Source of the DNA: Chiridota heheva
Lineage: Eukaryota > Echinodermata > Holothuroidea > Apodida > Chiridotidae
NCBI GenBank assembly: GCA_020152595.1
Contig: JAIGNY010001593.1
Location: 346,001 to 410,000, forward strand
Direction of reading: 5' to 3'
DNA: 64,000 nucleotides
In this document: piece by piece, positions 34,764-45,480 of the stretch
How the letters are laid out: each line of letters starts with the position of its first letter
Position numbering within the stretch: the stretch's first letter is position 1
Made by a program: the position numbers and the translations under genes
Notes under the pieces: model-generated
What the model saw: the letters and a program-made list of their open reading frames with translations, nothing else
What the model was told of the DNA's origin: nothing
Databases searched by the model: none

Positions 34764-35111
34764 GTAAGTTTTTGATTGGCTGGGTATATAATTTGCCCTT
34801 GGCCTCATTTCAAAGATGTTCCAATAATACAAATTTGGGATGGGAAGGTTGTTTTTAAACAAAATTATAAGCGGAGAAAACTAGGTTGCCAGATGTGAAT
34901 GCTTTGCTTTTTCAATATGACGCTATTATGACGTCATCACGAATACTTGAGAAACATAATTTTTTGGCCAGAATCTAGGATTTTATTTGGCTTTAATGTT
35001 TAAAATCATAGCGCTTTGGAGCATTGCCCTGTGTCCCAACCAGTTATTTTGAGTCCTTTACTTGGTTTATAATCACAACATATTTTCTCAAGTTGTGAAT
35101 TTTGTCTGAAT
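34764..35111. other. Left flank of piggyBac-like cluster C
   Basis: The text from 34,975 to 35,112 (GGATTTTATTTGGCTTTAAT, AATCATAGCGC, GAATTTTGTCTGAAT) is similar to the right flank at 35,586-35,695 (AATTTTGACTGAATC, AATCATAGCGCC). The cluster therefore sits between two related copies of a local repeat. Confidence 0.45.
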
Positions 35112-35580
35112 TTAACCCTTACTCTACCAGCACTGTTTTGAAAACATGTTGGGAGGTGGGGTCAAAGATGGGTCCCACCGGGACCATGCTGCATAAATTT
35201 TGAGTTGGCACACTTGTCGCGGGTTGATTAACCCTTACTCTACCAGCACTGTTTTGAAAACGCGCTTGGGAGCAGGGTCAAAGATAGGGCACCCCAAAAC
35301 GGCAATAATATTGCTGCGTGGTAGAGTAAGGGTTAAACACAGGCTGATTATTGAAGGGTCCTCCATCTTCCATGCAGCAGAGTTGGGCTCGTTTCGCTTC
35401 AGTGGCCCATTGGGCTGCCCACTGAGACCATGCTGCATATATCTTTTGAGTTGGCACACTTGTCGCGGGTTGATTAACCCTTACTCTACCAGCACTGTTT
35501 TGAAAATGCACTTTGGAGGCGGGTCAAAGGTGGGGCACCCCAAAACAGTGATAATATTGCCGCATGGTAGAGTAAGGGCA
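35112..35580 (+). mobile_element. piggyBac-like tandem element, cluster C (one deleted and two full units)
   Basis: The first unit starts at 35,112 (TTAACCCTTACTCTACCAGC) and jumps after GTCAAAGATGGG straight into spacer text (ACCATGCTGCATAAATTTTG), an internal deletion. Full units lie at 35,228-35,336 and 35,474-35,580. The last terminus has decayed to GAGTAAGGGCAA. The spacer carries CATCTTCCATGCAGCAG and GAGTTGGCACACTTGTCGC. CpG sites are largely decayed to TG or CA. Confidence 0.85.
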
Positions 35581-36624
35581 ATAGTCTATTTGGCCTTTGA
35601 AATGAAATCTTTGTAAATTTTGACTGAATCTAAGCTTTCATTTGCCTCTCAAATGAATACAATCATAGCGCCATGTTCTGGCCCTCACCAGGTACTATTA
35701 AAAACTTAATTTAGATTTATCAATTGTATGCCACCCATCCTGTATGCTTCATACTCAGCCCTGCCTCCCCATGGAACACATCTCTTTTCATTTCACTGCT
35801 ATATACCCAAAATGAATCATTTTCTGATTCAATGGTTTCCCTTATTTGGACATTCCTGGATGATAATCTACCATTTTGCGATTATTAAGCTCAAACTTTC
35901 GCCATTTTTTTGGTTCATTTCCGCAATTCGAAAACTGAATTTTCAAATAAGATAAATAAGATTTCCAGGGATGCTAGTGTGTGTGTGGAAAAGGAAAGGG
36001 AAAATCAAAGAAAATTACCTGGAAATTTAAGAAAGCTCCTGAATATTTAGGATAATTCCAACCTCCCCCCTCATCTCTTTCCAAAGCTGTGGTGAAACCA
36101 TAACTTAGAATTAATTGTTTATTCACAGATTATCATTTTCCTTCGTAATAGGTTTTGAGTTGGGCAAATCTCAGCTTTGGTTTGGCCTTGACCCCTTGAC
36201 ATTTATATTCTTGGCTCTGCTCCTGATCATTCTCTGATCTAAATCAGTGCATATATATAGTGTAATTTTTCATAAAGGAATTTTTTTGTCTATAATTTAA
36301 ATAGTACATTGAAATTTCCATCTCTGCCGGACTAATTTTCTCAACCCCGTCCTATTTAAGGCCATGAAAATAAGAAACATAACCATTTTCCAAATCATTT
36401 TCAAAGTATTCTAATTTAATTTTCCTACCTCTTAACATTACACAACAAAGTAGTTAAAATTAGATATTTTCCTTCAAAACCTTTTTCTAGGGGGTGTAAC
36501 AGCCCGACATCCTCTTTAACTTATGCCCCTGCCCTGTCCCTTCCTAAGACTGCACCATCATGGGCAACACAGTTCTAGAGAGGACCCAGGCACAAATGTT
36601 AATTTCGGCCGGTAATCACACTAT
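35581..36624. other. Unannotated stretch
   Basis: Right flank of cluster C, then AT-rich sequence with pyrimidine-rich patches. A 75-codon open frame at 35,728 has no recognisable domain. No exon was supported. Confidence 0.4.
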
Positions 36625-37005
36625 CACAACTTGTAATAATAATGATAATAATAATAATAGTGATGATAATAACTAACAATAATAATAATAATAACCAACA
36701 ATAATAATAGTAATTATAATTCTAATAATAATAAAACTCAGTTTTAAATAGTGCTTTCCTACAACTGCACTCCAAGGTCAATACCTTTTGTGCAAGCGTC
36801 ACACAAACTGAAAACTTTCTCAAATGTCAGCCATATTACAGCCATGTGTTCACGTAGTATTCCCATCATCTATCTGTGGTTTGGTTTGGCCTTGCAGGGC
36901 TCATTTTCAAAGTTGTTGGTATGATCTGGCCAAGAAATGAACCCATGGCCTACTATCTGAAAAGCGGGTGCTCTACTAGTTGAACTGAACCACTCCGTTG
37001 TTGTT
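36625..37005 (-). mobile_element. tRNA-derived SINE-like copy with ATT-repeat tail
   Basis: On the minus strand the 5' part (37,005 to 36,930) resembles a tRNA gene: TCAGTTCAACTAGTAGAGCA matches an A-box region and GGGTTCATTTC a B-box. Spacing between the boxes fits a tRNA, but the anticodon stem no longer pairs. About 190 bp of unrelated body follows, then GTAGGAAAGCACTATTTAAA and a TTATTATTATTAG tail (36,740-36,630). RNA polymerase III promoter plus body plus simple tail is the standard SINE layout. No second copy in the window confirms the body. Confidence 0.6.
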
Positions 37006-38385
37006 CCTTCTAGCCTAGGCCCGGTCCTTAGAAATGTTCAAAAGGGACCAAAAGAATGAAAACAAATAAGTTTAAAGTATTTGTTAACTCCGCAGTCCTG
37101 GAGAAAATTTGTAATTTAGAAGCAGGGTGCCCCTTCAGCAGATGATCATTCTCGCCTCACAAAATGGCGATGTAAACAAAATCACATGACCTCATGACGT
37201 CAGCTGAAACACCCTAATAGGGGTGGAAGGGGAAAAAGTTCCAAGACTTATATGTTTCTAATAGTTTGTAGAGTCTGGCTTAGCAACTGCATATTGAAGC
37301 CTTGTTGACAATGACAGTTTGTTTGTAGGTAAAAACCTTCATGAAAAATTACCAAATTATATGCAACACTTCTTGAAACAGTCCATACAATGTAATTGTT
37401 ACGGTCTCATAGGAAGTTATTAACAGCTAGACAATTTGCTTTATGCATTTTGAGGAATATGTCCAAACCTGTATTCTAGCTCACCAAGTATATACTTTGG
37501 CAACAGTGAGGTAATAATTGACAATAACTTCCATGTTATCATGTTATCTATCATTGATAAGGTCGTTGTCGTTTACAGTTGCCTAAATTTATGAAGAAAA
37601 AACAAAAAATCAGTTGATCTACCAGTCCTGTGTTTGTTCAAAAATTGTTTGAAAGGATTTGTCCTTATCATAGGATAATTGTTGGGATAATTTGGAAGAT
37701 TGAATTAGCAGCATGCATTGTAGCGTATGTATATTTATCATCCAAAGTGTTTATATTAAGTTACTTAGAGTTGGGTCAAGGCTACAGGTGTTTTAAAACT
37801 ATATTGCTGACAAATTTTCTGCAGATTTAACAACATCTGTTTGAAAGTTGATTTTGGGGCATAAGTAATTGATTTAAGTCTTTGTCTTGGAATAAGTTGA
37901 TTTAATGATGAATCTATAAGCTTAACTAGATCATGTGGTTACGGAAATCGTAACCACTGTGTTATTGGGCATGATACCAGGGAAATGCAATGGTTTTCTC
38001 TCAATGCCAATGTGGTTTACATTATGGAGCATTCAACATTTCAAGACAAATGGAGCTTAATAAGAAGTCACTGGATGATAGGGAATTTAATTTCTGTGCC
38101 AATTTTTAAACTGCAAGTTTCTTTAACACAAATCTTGTGGGATAAATGGGGAGGGAAGGGGACACACTTACATTTGATGTAGGTAGTAGAATAATCATAG
38201 ATTGTAGTTCAAGTGATTTTGTATCTTATATTGTAGTAACTATTTACTGCACTTACTAACGTTTTACAAACCAAATTCGAGTAGAAGGATTATACAATTC
38301 TCTCCTGCTTGTATTAAAATCAGTCTAAATATTACCATTGCACCCTCACAATCCATCACGTTGGCTTGCCCCCTGTACAACCTTC
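37006..38385. other. Unannotated stretch
   Basis: Contains a perfect TGACGTCA (CRE-type) word at 37,195-37,202 near CpG-bearing sequence, without any exon nearby. Open frames of 65-66 codons at 37,630 and 37,985 lack recognisable domains. Confidence 0.4.
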
Positions 38386-38590
38386 CCAGAGCATTTGCTT
38401 ACAACTCTTTGAGTTCTTCCAGAAAAATCCTCCGGATAAAATTATCTCCTTTCTTCGTCATGCCATCCTCTACGACCTTATTTAATTCTCCTCTTTTTAC
38501 TTTGTTTTTGTTTTTGCATGATGTTCTGACCTTTTGTCCTTAAATTCATTCTCCCCTGTTTCTTCTCTAGAATGATCTGACCTCTATAGT
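38386..38590 (+). repeat. Family H pyrimidine-rich dispersed repeat, copy 1
   Basis: Shares AAATCCTCCGGATAAA, CTTCNTCATGCC, CTACTTTGTTTTTGTTT-type text and TTCTCTAGAATGATC with 43,917-44,125. Non-coding. Confidence 0.65.
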
Positions 38591-39907
38591 TGTTGTGGTG
38601 CTGTTTATCGAACAAACAAAGAACAACAAACTTTTAATTTATGATGTTCATCTCAATTGTTTCTTCACCCGTTGTATATAATAGTTTGACTGTTATGTAG
38701 GCCTAGTTTGAAGTCACATTTGTAAGTTTATGCAATTTCGTCCATAGCGAAATTGCTGCACTAGCCATGCACCCTAGCGGTACCTCTCACTGTATACTGC
38801 ACCAATTTTGCACTGGCCTGGATATCGCCGCAGGCATGTTGAAAATGGTAGTCGCACTGTCAAGCTGTTTAATATGATTTTACAACAAAACTTTGTAATT
38901 CGACGTTCAAATATTCTCACAAAATGTCATCCACGTCCTCAAATAAAAGCTATTGTCGTACATCAGATTCGACTGTATTACTGATAGCAAACTCAAGATA
39001 TGATTGACCAAAGAATGCAGTCATGTGACTGGATCTTTGGTAGGATCACAATATGTTCTTAGGAACTTTGTTCCCAAGAACGTAATGAAAGAATGTTTGA
39101 ATTTGTTAGTGGTGATTTAGATGAAATGATTTGATGTCTTTTTGAAAGATTTCTCTCATGGATTAGCTTGTATTTGGAGGGCCTAATTCAGATAAGAACA
39201 TGTTGTGGACAGTAGTGTTGCCAGAACATTACATTTGAGGTGAGCAGTCTTACTTTAATAGGGGGGGATGGTAAATGGGAGAATCTGAAGGTAGGAGCGG
39301 TTCAAGACAAGATTTTAAGCTCTAAATACCTCATGCTAGTAAATAGGCCATAATGATCATTTTCATCAGTAGAAATTTAAGAATTAAATACATAAAGATT
39401 TTGACCTTTTTCAATGTATATCAAATTTTGATTGACTGCAAAATAACCAATCACTTTATATGCTATTTTCAAAATTTAAAGGTCTGGTGAAATATGGACA
39501 CACATGAGAGAACAGTGAATTCTGAATTGAAAATATGCCTTGATTTTCAGAAATAGCTTGTCTAGTTTTTGGTTAATGTTCAATCAAAGTTTCAAGATTG
39601 TAGAATTCAAGGGAACTTTGTGATGTCATCAGATAAACACAGCTCAAAATCCGTACACAATTCTTTAAATTGGTCCTTCAGTTTTAGCCAGTGATAAGTT
39701 GTATCATTAAATTTGCTAGAGTATGATCAAGTTATACAATACGCAGATGGGACAAAATCATCCTTCCAAGTAATTTTAGGAGGATTAAAAACAAAGGTTT
39801 ACATAACCAATTGAAGAGGTACATGTTCCATCATCTGCCTACATCCCAAATTATTGCTCAGCTAGTATATGGGCAAAAATATTTGAAAATGTTGTAAAAT
39901 ATTGAGT
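38591..39907. other. Unannotated stretch
   Basis: No long open frame, repeat array or RNA gene was recognised. A small imperfect palindrome (TCTTAGGAACTTTGTTCCCAA) lies near 39,057. A GGGGGGG run is at 39,261. Confidence 0.4.
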
Positions 39908-40886
39908 TTTAAAGGAATATTCCCATGATTTTTCGTAACCTTTCTTAAGAAAGAGAACAATTTTAGAAACAATTTAATTAAAAAATCATGTTGATATCTT
40001 ATTCTACCAGGAGATATCCAAATTTTAAGGCTCACAAAAAATGGCGATAAACTAGGAAAAGGCTCAGTATGACATCACAGCAACACATTCTTCCACAAAG
40101 TTGATGTATTTTATTAAAATCTATCATCCTTTTTTATTAGTAAACCCTGCTAGAAAAATAAATTGATGAAAGTTAGGTATTTTTTATATACACTGCCAAA
40201 TATACCCTACTTCAATAACTTTTGTAAAATTGTTTCTAATCATACAGAAACAAGCAATTAATGTTCAAAGAAATATTTGCAATGGAATTGCCTCTATAAC
40301 ATCATCAAACATGAATTCATCATACTGTACAAAAACTTTAAAATGCAATTGTGAAATCTTTAAAACTCCATATCTCCTGAAAGGAATATGATATCAACCT
40401 GACTGTTGTACCAAATTGGCTCTAAACTAATCTTTCAAATACAATTTTTAAAAAGCCATGGGAATATTACAAAAGACCATGGTAATATTACAAATAATCA
40501 TGGATATTACAAAAGACCATGGAATATTACAAATAACCATGGGAATATTACAAAAGACCATGGTAATATTACAAATAACCATGGGAATATTGTAAAAGAT
40601 GATGGGAATATTACAAATAACCATGGGAATATTGCAAAGACTATGGGAATACTACAAATAACCATGGGAATATTACAAAAGACCATGGGAATATTACAAA
40701 TAACCATGGGAATATTACAAATAACCATGGGAATATTACAAAAGACCATGGGAATATTACAAATAACCATGGAATATTACAAAAGACCATGGAATATTAC
40801 AAATAACCATGGAAATATTACAAAAGACCATGGGAATATTACAAAAGACCATGGAATATTACGAAAGAACATGGGAATACTCCTTC
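39908..40886. mobile_element. TIR element whose right end has expanded into a minisatellite
   Basis: The left end reads AAAGGAATATTCCCATGATT (39,911). Its reverse complement AATCATGGGAATATTCCTTT is matched by AAAGCCATGGGAATATTAC at 40,452 and again by ACATGGGAATACTCCTT at 40,869-40,885. Between these two right-end-like words lies the 21-bp array built from the same sequence. Internal text is AT-rich with no coding capacity. No clear target duplication was seen. Confidence 0.65.
40452..40880. repeat. 21-bp minisatellite, about 20 copies
   Basis: The unit ACCATGGGAATATTACAAAAG alternates with a variant ending ACAAATA, so a 42-bp dimer is visible in places. Some units lose one G (CATGGAATATT). 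The open frame with a GNITKDH pattern is a period-seven artefact. Confidence 0.97.
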
Positions 40887-41254
40887 AATCAGTTTGATGG
40901 AAGTTTTTACTGTTATAATGGTCTAAATTTTATATTTTTAAGCAAATATCCCAAGTTGCTTTCAGATGCCATCATATCTTTAAAGACTCATAATTAAGGC
41001 TTTTTGCAAGAGGTGAATAAAGAGGGAACATTGTAACTGACCATAGACCGTTAAAATCCCTGTGTAAATTATGGTTCCTTCATTGTAATTTAATTTACTC
41101 TATCTCTTGATTTATAAATAATTGTGTGTCTTCTCAGTTTACACTCCATACAAGGACTTATTCAGTCTCAAGTTTAATTCCATTTGCTAAAACATTTTAA
41201 TATCATTTTTTGGTCATATAATTCTCTTCATATTTACTTGAAAAACTTTCAAGT
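40887..41254. other. Unannotated AT-rich stretch
   Basis: No recognised features. It separates the expanded TIR element from a LINE 3' fragment. Confidence 0.4.
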
Positions 41255-41440
41255 ATGCTGCCCCTTATGGAACCAACTCCCTATCCACATTCGCCAAGCA
41301 AGAACTCTTAACAACTTTTAATTCTTGCTTAAAACTCACATCTTCGCAACAGCTTTTGAACGTTGAATTTTATTATTTTACTTGTTATTTGTACGTTATT
41401 TCTTTTGCTTATGTGTTTTGTTTTATGTGCATAAAGAAAA
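41255..41440 (+). pseudogene. LINE ORF2 C-terminal tail and 3' end, CR1/L2-like
   Basis: The frame starting near 41,262 encodes PLWNQLPIHIRQARTLNNF, one TAA stop, then FLLKTHIFATAFER. This matches the well-known C-terminal signature of CR1/L2/Rex-type LINE reverse transcriptases (LWNSLP...IR...F...LKTHLF..AF). A short AT-rich 3' end follows. The rest of the element is absent, as expected from 5' truncation. With one in-frame stop in about 35 codons, it is a dead fragment. Confidence 0.75.
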
Positions 41441-41538
41441 ACCAAAGTGAGTGAGATCAAACTAATTGATGCTCTGAATATCTCAGAAGACATCAAGAAA
41501 CCAATTTGGTTTCAAGAAAATTATACCTATATTTGACT

Positions 41539-42095
41539 CTTAACCCTTACTCTACCAGCACTCTTTTGAAAATGCGCTCGGAAGGCGGGGCCAAAGACGG
41601 GGCACCCAAAACGGCGATAATATCGCCGCGTGGTAGAGTAAGGGTTAATCAAGGCGTGATTATTGAAGGGTCCTCTGTCTTCCAGGCAGAAAAGTCGGGC
41701 CCCTTCGCTTTCTGGCCGCTGGGCCGCCCACGGGATCATGCTGCCTATATTTTCGGTTGGCGATATGTCGCGGGGTTGATTAACCCTTACTCTACCAGCA
41801 CTCTTTTGAAAATGCGCCGGGAGGCGGGGCCAAAGACGGGCACCCAAACGGCGATAATATCGCGCGTGGTAGAGTAGGGTTAATCAAGGCGTGATTATTG
41901 AAGGGTCCTCTGTCTTCCAGGCAGAAAAGTCGGGGGCCTTCGGCTTCTGGGCCCGCTGGGGCCACCGATCATGCTGCCTATATTTTCGGGTTGGCGCATA
42001 TGTCGCGGGTTGATTAACCCTTACTCTACCAGCACTCTTTTTGAAAATGCGCTCGGGAGGCGGGGCCAAAGACGGGCATCCAAACGGCGATAATA
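41539..42095 (+). mobile_element. piggyBac-like tandem element, cluster D (2.5 units, best preserved)
   Basis: Units start at 41,540, 41,780 and 42,014 with TTAACCCTTACTCTACCAGC. The first two end in GGTAGAGTAAGGGTTAA or a close variant, and the third is cut at GATAATAAC. The interior has ATGCGCTCGGAAGGCGGGGC and CGGCGATAATATCGCCG, an 8-bp-arm palindrome. Spacers begin TTAATCAAGGCGTGATTATT and end GTTGATTAA. CpG content is far above the surroundings. Direct copies of a ~54-bp flanking sequence lie on both sides (41,490-41,542 and 42,096-42,149). Confidence 0.9.
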
Positions 42096-42148
42096 ACATC
42101 AAGAAACCAATTTGGTTTCAAGAAAATCATATCCATATTTGACTCTTA

Positions 42149-42406
42149 AACAGCTTCTATTACCAAAATGGATTTATATTGTCAAAGTGGATTGGAATAA
42201 AGCCTTTACATTACCATTAAACTCCTTTTTTGGTACTTAATACACTCTGTACCAGAATAGCAAACACAATTTTTTCTAGCTAATCTGGTACAGAGTATTT
42301 TTAACTACCAAAAAAGGAGTATAATGACTATATAAAGGTTTTATTCCAGTCCATTTTGACAATAAATATCTATTTTGACAATAGAAATCCATTTTAAAGA
42401 TAGAAG
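42149..42406. mobile_element. Foldback (long-hairpin) MITE, ~255 bp
   Basis: The arms are 42,150-42,263 and 42,277-42,405, about 110 bp each, with a loop near AATTTTTTCTA. The left arm starts CAGCTTCTATTACCAAAATG and contains AAACTCCTTTTTTGGTAC. The right arm ends AAAGATAGAAGCTC and contains CCAAAAAAGGAGTATAATG. The other ~675-bp copies read GATTCTGAATGAAAAG and GACTCTCAATGAAAAG without the insert (43,085 and 43,760), giving empty sites. Confidence 0.85.
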
Positions 42407-43916
42407 CTCTCTTTAATGAAAAGTCGATTCAAGCTATGGAAGTTTAGAAATGATTTCTTATGGTTTTTTATTTTACATTTGATATGAATTATTTGTTGGG
42501 TCTGGAATTCAGCTGTCATATGTCAGAATTATTCCTTAAGAATTAAGACTTGTACGATGAGCTTCTTTGAGATCATCCTGAGAGTGTATTTCATCTTTAA
42601 ATTCCAGGATTTGTGAACACAAAATCAAATCATATTTATTTCTTGAACCCTGGAGTAATGGAGCAGTTTAAAGAAATTTATCAAATGCACAAAGGTTTTG
42701 TGTTGATGGTAAAATATGAATCAAAAATGAAATGCATTGCTTTGCATTTTGAAACTCTTAAAGCTAAAAAAATGAAAGAATGCCCATTAGTAATGCCTGC
42801 CACATCTTCAAAATATCTGGTGTTAATCTCTCAGCAAAATGTGGCAAACAAACTGGGTAGCAACTGGATGAATTATTTTGGGTTGTTTTATTAGACAATT
42901 CATAGAAGGAAGTATTTTCCAGTGTTATTCCATTTACTAAAACATCTTGATATTATATTAAACAGAAGTATGAAAGTGAAATCAATCATTTGTGATAAAA
43001 ACTAATCGATGGTCTGAATATCTCAAGAAGACATTGAGAAATCAATTCAGTTTATAAATATTCAAAAAAATTATATCCATATTTGATTCTGAATGAAAAG
43101 TCATCACCAAGCTATGGAAGTTTATAAATTATTTCTTATGGTTTTGAATTTTATATTTTTTTAAAATGAATTATTTGTTGGATCAGGAATTCAGCTGTCA
43201 TTATATGTCACAATTATTTCTTAAGAATTAAGTCTTGTAAGATGAGCTTTTATTGAGAGCATCCTAAGAGAGTATTTATCTTAAATTCCAGGATTTTTGA
43301 GCAGAAATCAAGTCTTATTTATTTCCTGAGCCCTGGGATTTAGGAGCAGTTTGAAGAATTGTATAAAAGGCACAAAGGTTTTATGATGATAGTAATATTT
43401 GGATAAAAAATGTGTTTGAATCATTAGCTTTGTATTATGACACTCTTAAAGCTAATAAAATGGAAGAGCTGCACATGAGTAACTCATGCCTTATGTTCAA
43501 ATTTTCATGGTGTTAATTTCTTTCTCAGCAAAGTATGGCAAATAAACTGGGTAGCAACTAGTTTTGTATTCTTCCATTGCACAATTCAAAAAGGAAAAAT
43601 TCTCCAGTTTTATTCCATTTACCAAAATAGTTTTATATCATATTAAATAAAAATATAAAAATGTGATCAATCATTTATGATAATATTTGATGCTCTAAAT
43701 ATTCCAGAAATCCCCAAGAAATTAATTCATTTTAAATAATCAATTTTTATATCCATATGTGACTCTCAATGAAAAGAGTTCAAAGTCGAAAGCTCAGAAA
43801 TTATTTCTTATTGTTTTGAATTTTTGTTTTTTATTTTTATGAATTATTTGTTGGTTTAGGAATTGAACTGTCATTATATGTCACAATTATTCCTTAAGAA
43901 TTAAGACTTGTAAGAT

Positions 43917-44130
43917 GAAATCCTCCGGATAAATTTATCTTCTTCCTTCATCATGCCTCCCTCTACAACCATATTTAATTCTCCTCTTCCACCCCCTCTC
44001 TCTACTTTGTTTTTGTTTCACCCATGCACCTCCTCTCTCGATCACAGCTTTCTGACTTTTTGTTCTTAAATTTATCTTGTTCTCCCCCTGTTTCCTTTCC
44101 TTCCTACCTCTAGAATGATCCCTCAAATGT
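43917..44130 (+). repeat. Family H pyrimidine-rich dispersed repeat, copy 2
   Basis: Homologous to 38,386-38,590 (AAATCCTCCGGATAAA, CTCTAGAATGATC). It cuts off the third ~675-bp tandem copy, so it inserted there or marks a rearrangement. Confidence 0.65.
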
Positions 44131-44526
44131 TCAACAAAAAATGCCTGTGTTTGCCACACATTTGTTCAGACAATCTTGGACAAATTCATTGGAACACCCC
44201 ACCCCCCCTTCCCCATTCTATGTTGGCCATGTCTCTGTATTTCTTAGTGAAATATTTTGACAACATTAAAAGGGTAGGGAAGAAGGAAGGAGGGGGGGGG
44301 GGAGGGCTGAAAATAGCTGAACATTAATATTTGAAATAACATGCAAACATTCCAGTAAGCATCCCAACAATTTTGTCCAAGATTGTTGCTCCCCCATAAA
44401 CATGAAATCAACATCACCCACATCAGAATTGGTCACACTTGCCTCTCCCATTTTCAGCTTCTTATTGGATCCCCCACACTGCGGTAATAGGCTACATCAT
44501 ATCCAGTCTTTGTATCATTGTGATTG
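44131..44526. other. Unannotated stretch with C- and G-runs
   Basis: CCCCACCCCCCCTTCCCC-like text at 44,197-44,215 and a G-run at 44,291-44,305. No gene was seen. Confidence 0.4.
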
Positions 44527-44900
44527 AAGGATTAGTTCAGGGGTCATGCAAGTCTATCTGATTGAAAAGCTGGACTTCAAAAGAAACAAAATAGTGAAGA
44601 AAGCATTTAAAATTTTATTCTGTAAGGAGATATCAAGTTTAAAGTTTGGTATCATTTGTGTAGAAAGGACTGAAATCAGATTAGTTGTGATGTCATAGCC
44701 TCAGATTCCTCAGTCTTAATGTATTCTATCATATTTTGTCCTGTGATTTTGTAGCTTAAAAACCATGGGGTATGTCAAAAAAGTAGTAGAAATGAATCTT
44801 ATGAAGGGAATTTATAATATACCACCTAAAGAAAATTCGAGGATAAATAATTTAAATAGTGAACAATTTACAGTAAACTTTCTTAAAATACTTTTGTGAG
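44527..44900 (+). mobile_element. TIR element family A, second copy (right end missing)
   Basis: The left end AAGGATTAGTTCAGGGGTCA matches 20,635. The middle carries GGACTGAAATCAGATTAG, CCTCAGATTCCTC, TATTCTATCATATTTTGTCC and TAGCTTAAAAACCAT as in the 20,633 copy. The right TIR is not found. The word at 44,573-44,605 (TCAAAAGAAACAAAATAGTG) is the unexpanded counterpart of the 16-bp minisatellite at 63-462. Confidence 0.65.
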
Positions 44901-45480
44901 GATGAAGACGCCAACTTTCCAACAGAGCAGGCGATCAGATCCACCAATGAGATTTTCTAAAATGGTGTGTGAACGCAAATCAGTAACTTTGAAATGATTT
45001 AATACATAATTTCCAGAGTGCTTGTGACTGCAGGGGATCTGATTGTGAGCTCGTGCTCAGATGAGAACACATGACATTGGTTTTCCTACAGTCATCCATC
45101 AAGGTTATCATAGGGATATGGTGGTTGGGTGACAAGTGAGAAACCGCCCTAGGGCTGCTGTCTTTATTTTACAAAGGTGAATAAACAAACGAAGGAAGAT
45201 ATTGATATGCCTTAAATGATCATATTAATAAGAAATTTGAAATATGACCCATTCATTGCAGAGGGTTGGCTTGTTTTTGAACATTTTTTTTTTGTGGTTT
45301 TGAGTGGAGTCACTTTATTGGTTATAGATATTACCTACATAGTCCAAACACTTAAAACATGAAGATTCCTTCAAAACCTATATCCAGTAATTTCATGTTG
45401 CAGGCAAGATGTTAACTACAGGCTAAAGATCGGGGTTCAATTTTTCCGTGATATTATTTGCAGCAGGATTTCACATTGAG
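44901..45480. other. Unannotated stretch
   Basis: No recognised features. Open frames are short. Confidence 0.4.

Larger units (their letters stand above)
41441..43916 (+). repeat. ~675-bp tandem repeat, two full copies and one partial, with nested insertions
   Basis: The marker GAATTATTTGTTGG appears at 42,486, 43,168 and 43,841, spacings of 682 and 673 bp. Each copy also has TGATGSTCTRAATAT, CTGTCATATATGTCA-like text, TTAAGAATTAAGACTTGTA and ATTCCAGGATTT. Copy one holds a 93-codon open frame (42,613), but the aligned part of copy two is full of stops, so coding is unlikely. Copy one is enlarged by the piggyBac-like cluster D and a foldback element. Confidence 0.8.

Noticed and set aside
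42277..42300. Hairpin as a microRNA precursor
   Set aside because: The arms are ~110 bp and near-perfect, far longer than a miRNA hairpin. The empty paralogous sites identify a foldback insertion.
42613..42894. 93-codon open frame with natural-looking composition behind ATTCCAG
   Set aside because: The aligned second copy of the ~675-bp repeat (43,290 onwards) has several in-frame stops and indels, so there is no sign of protein constraint. It was kept only as part of the repeat.
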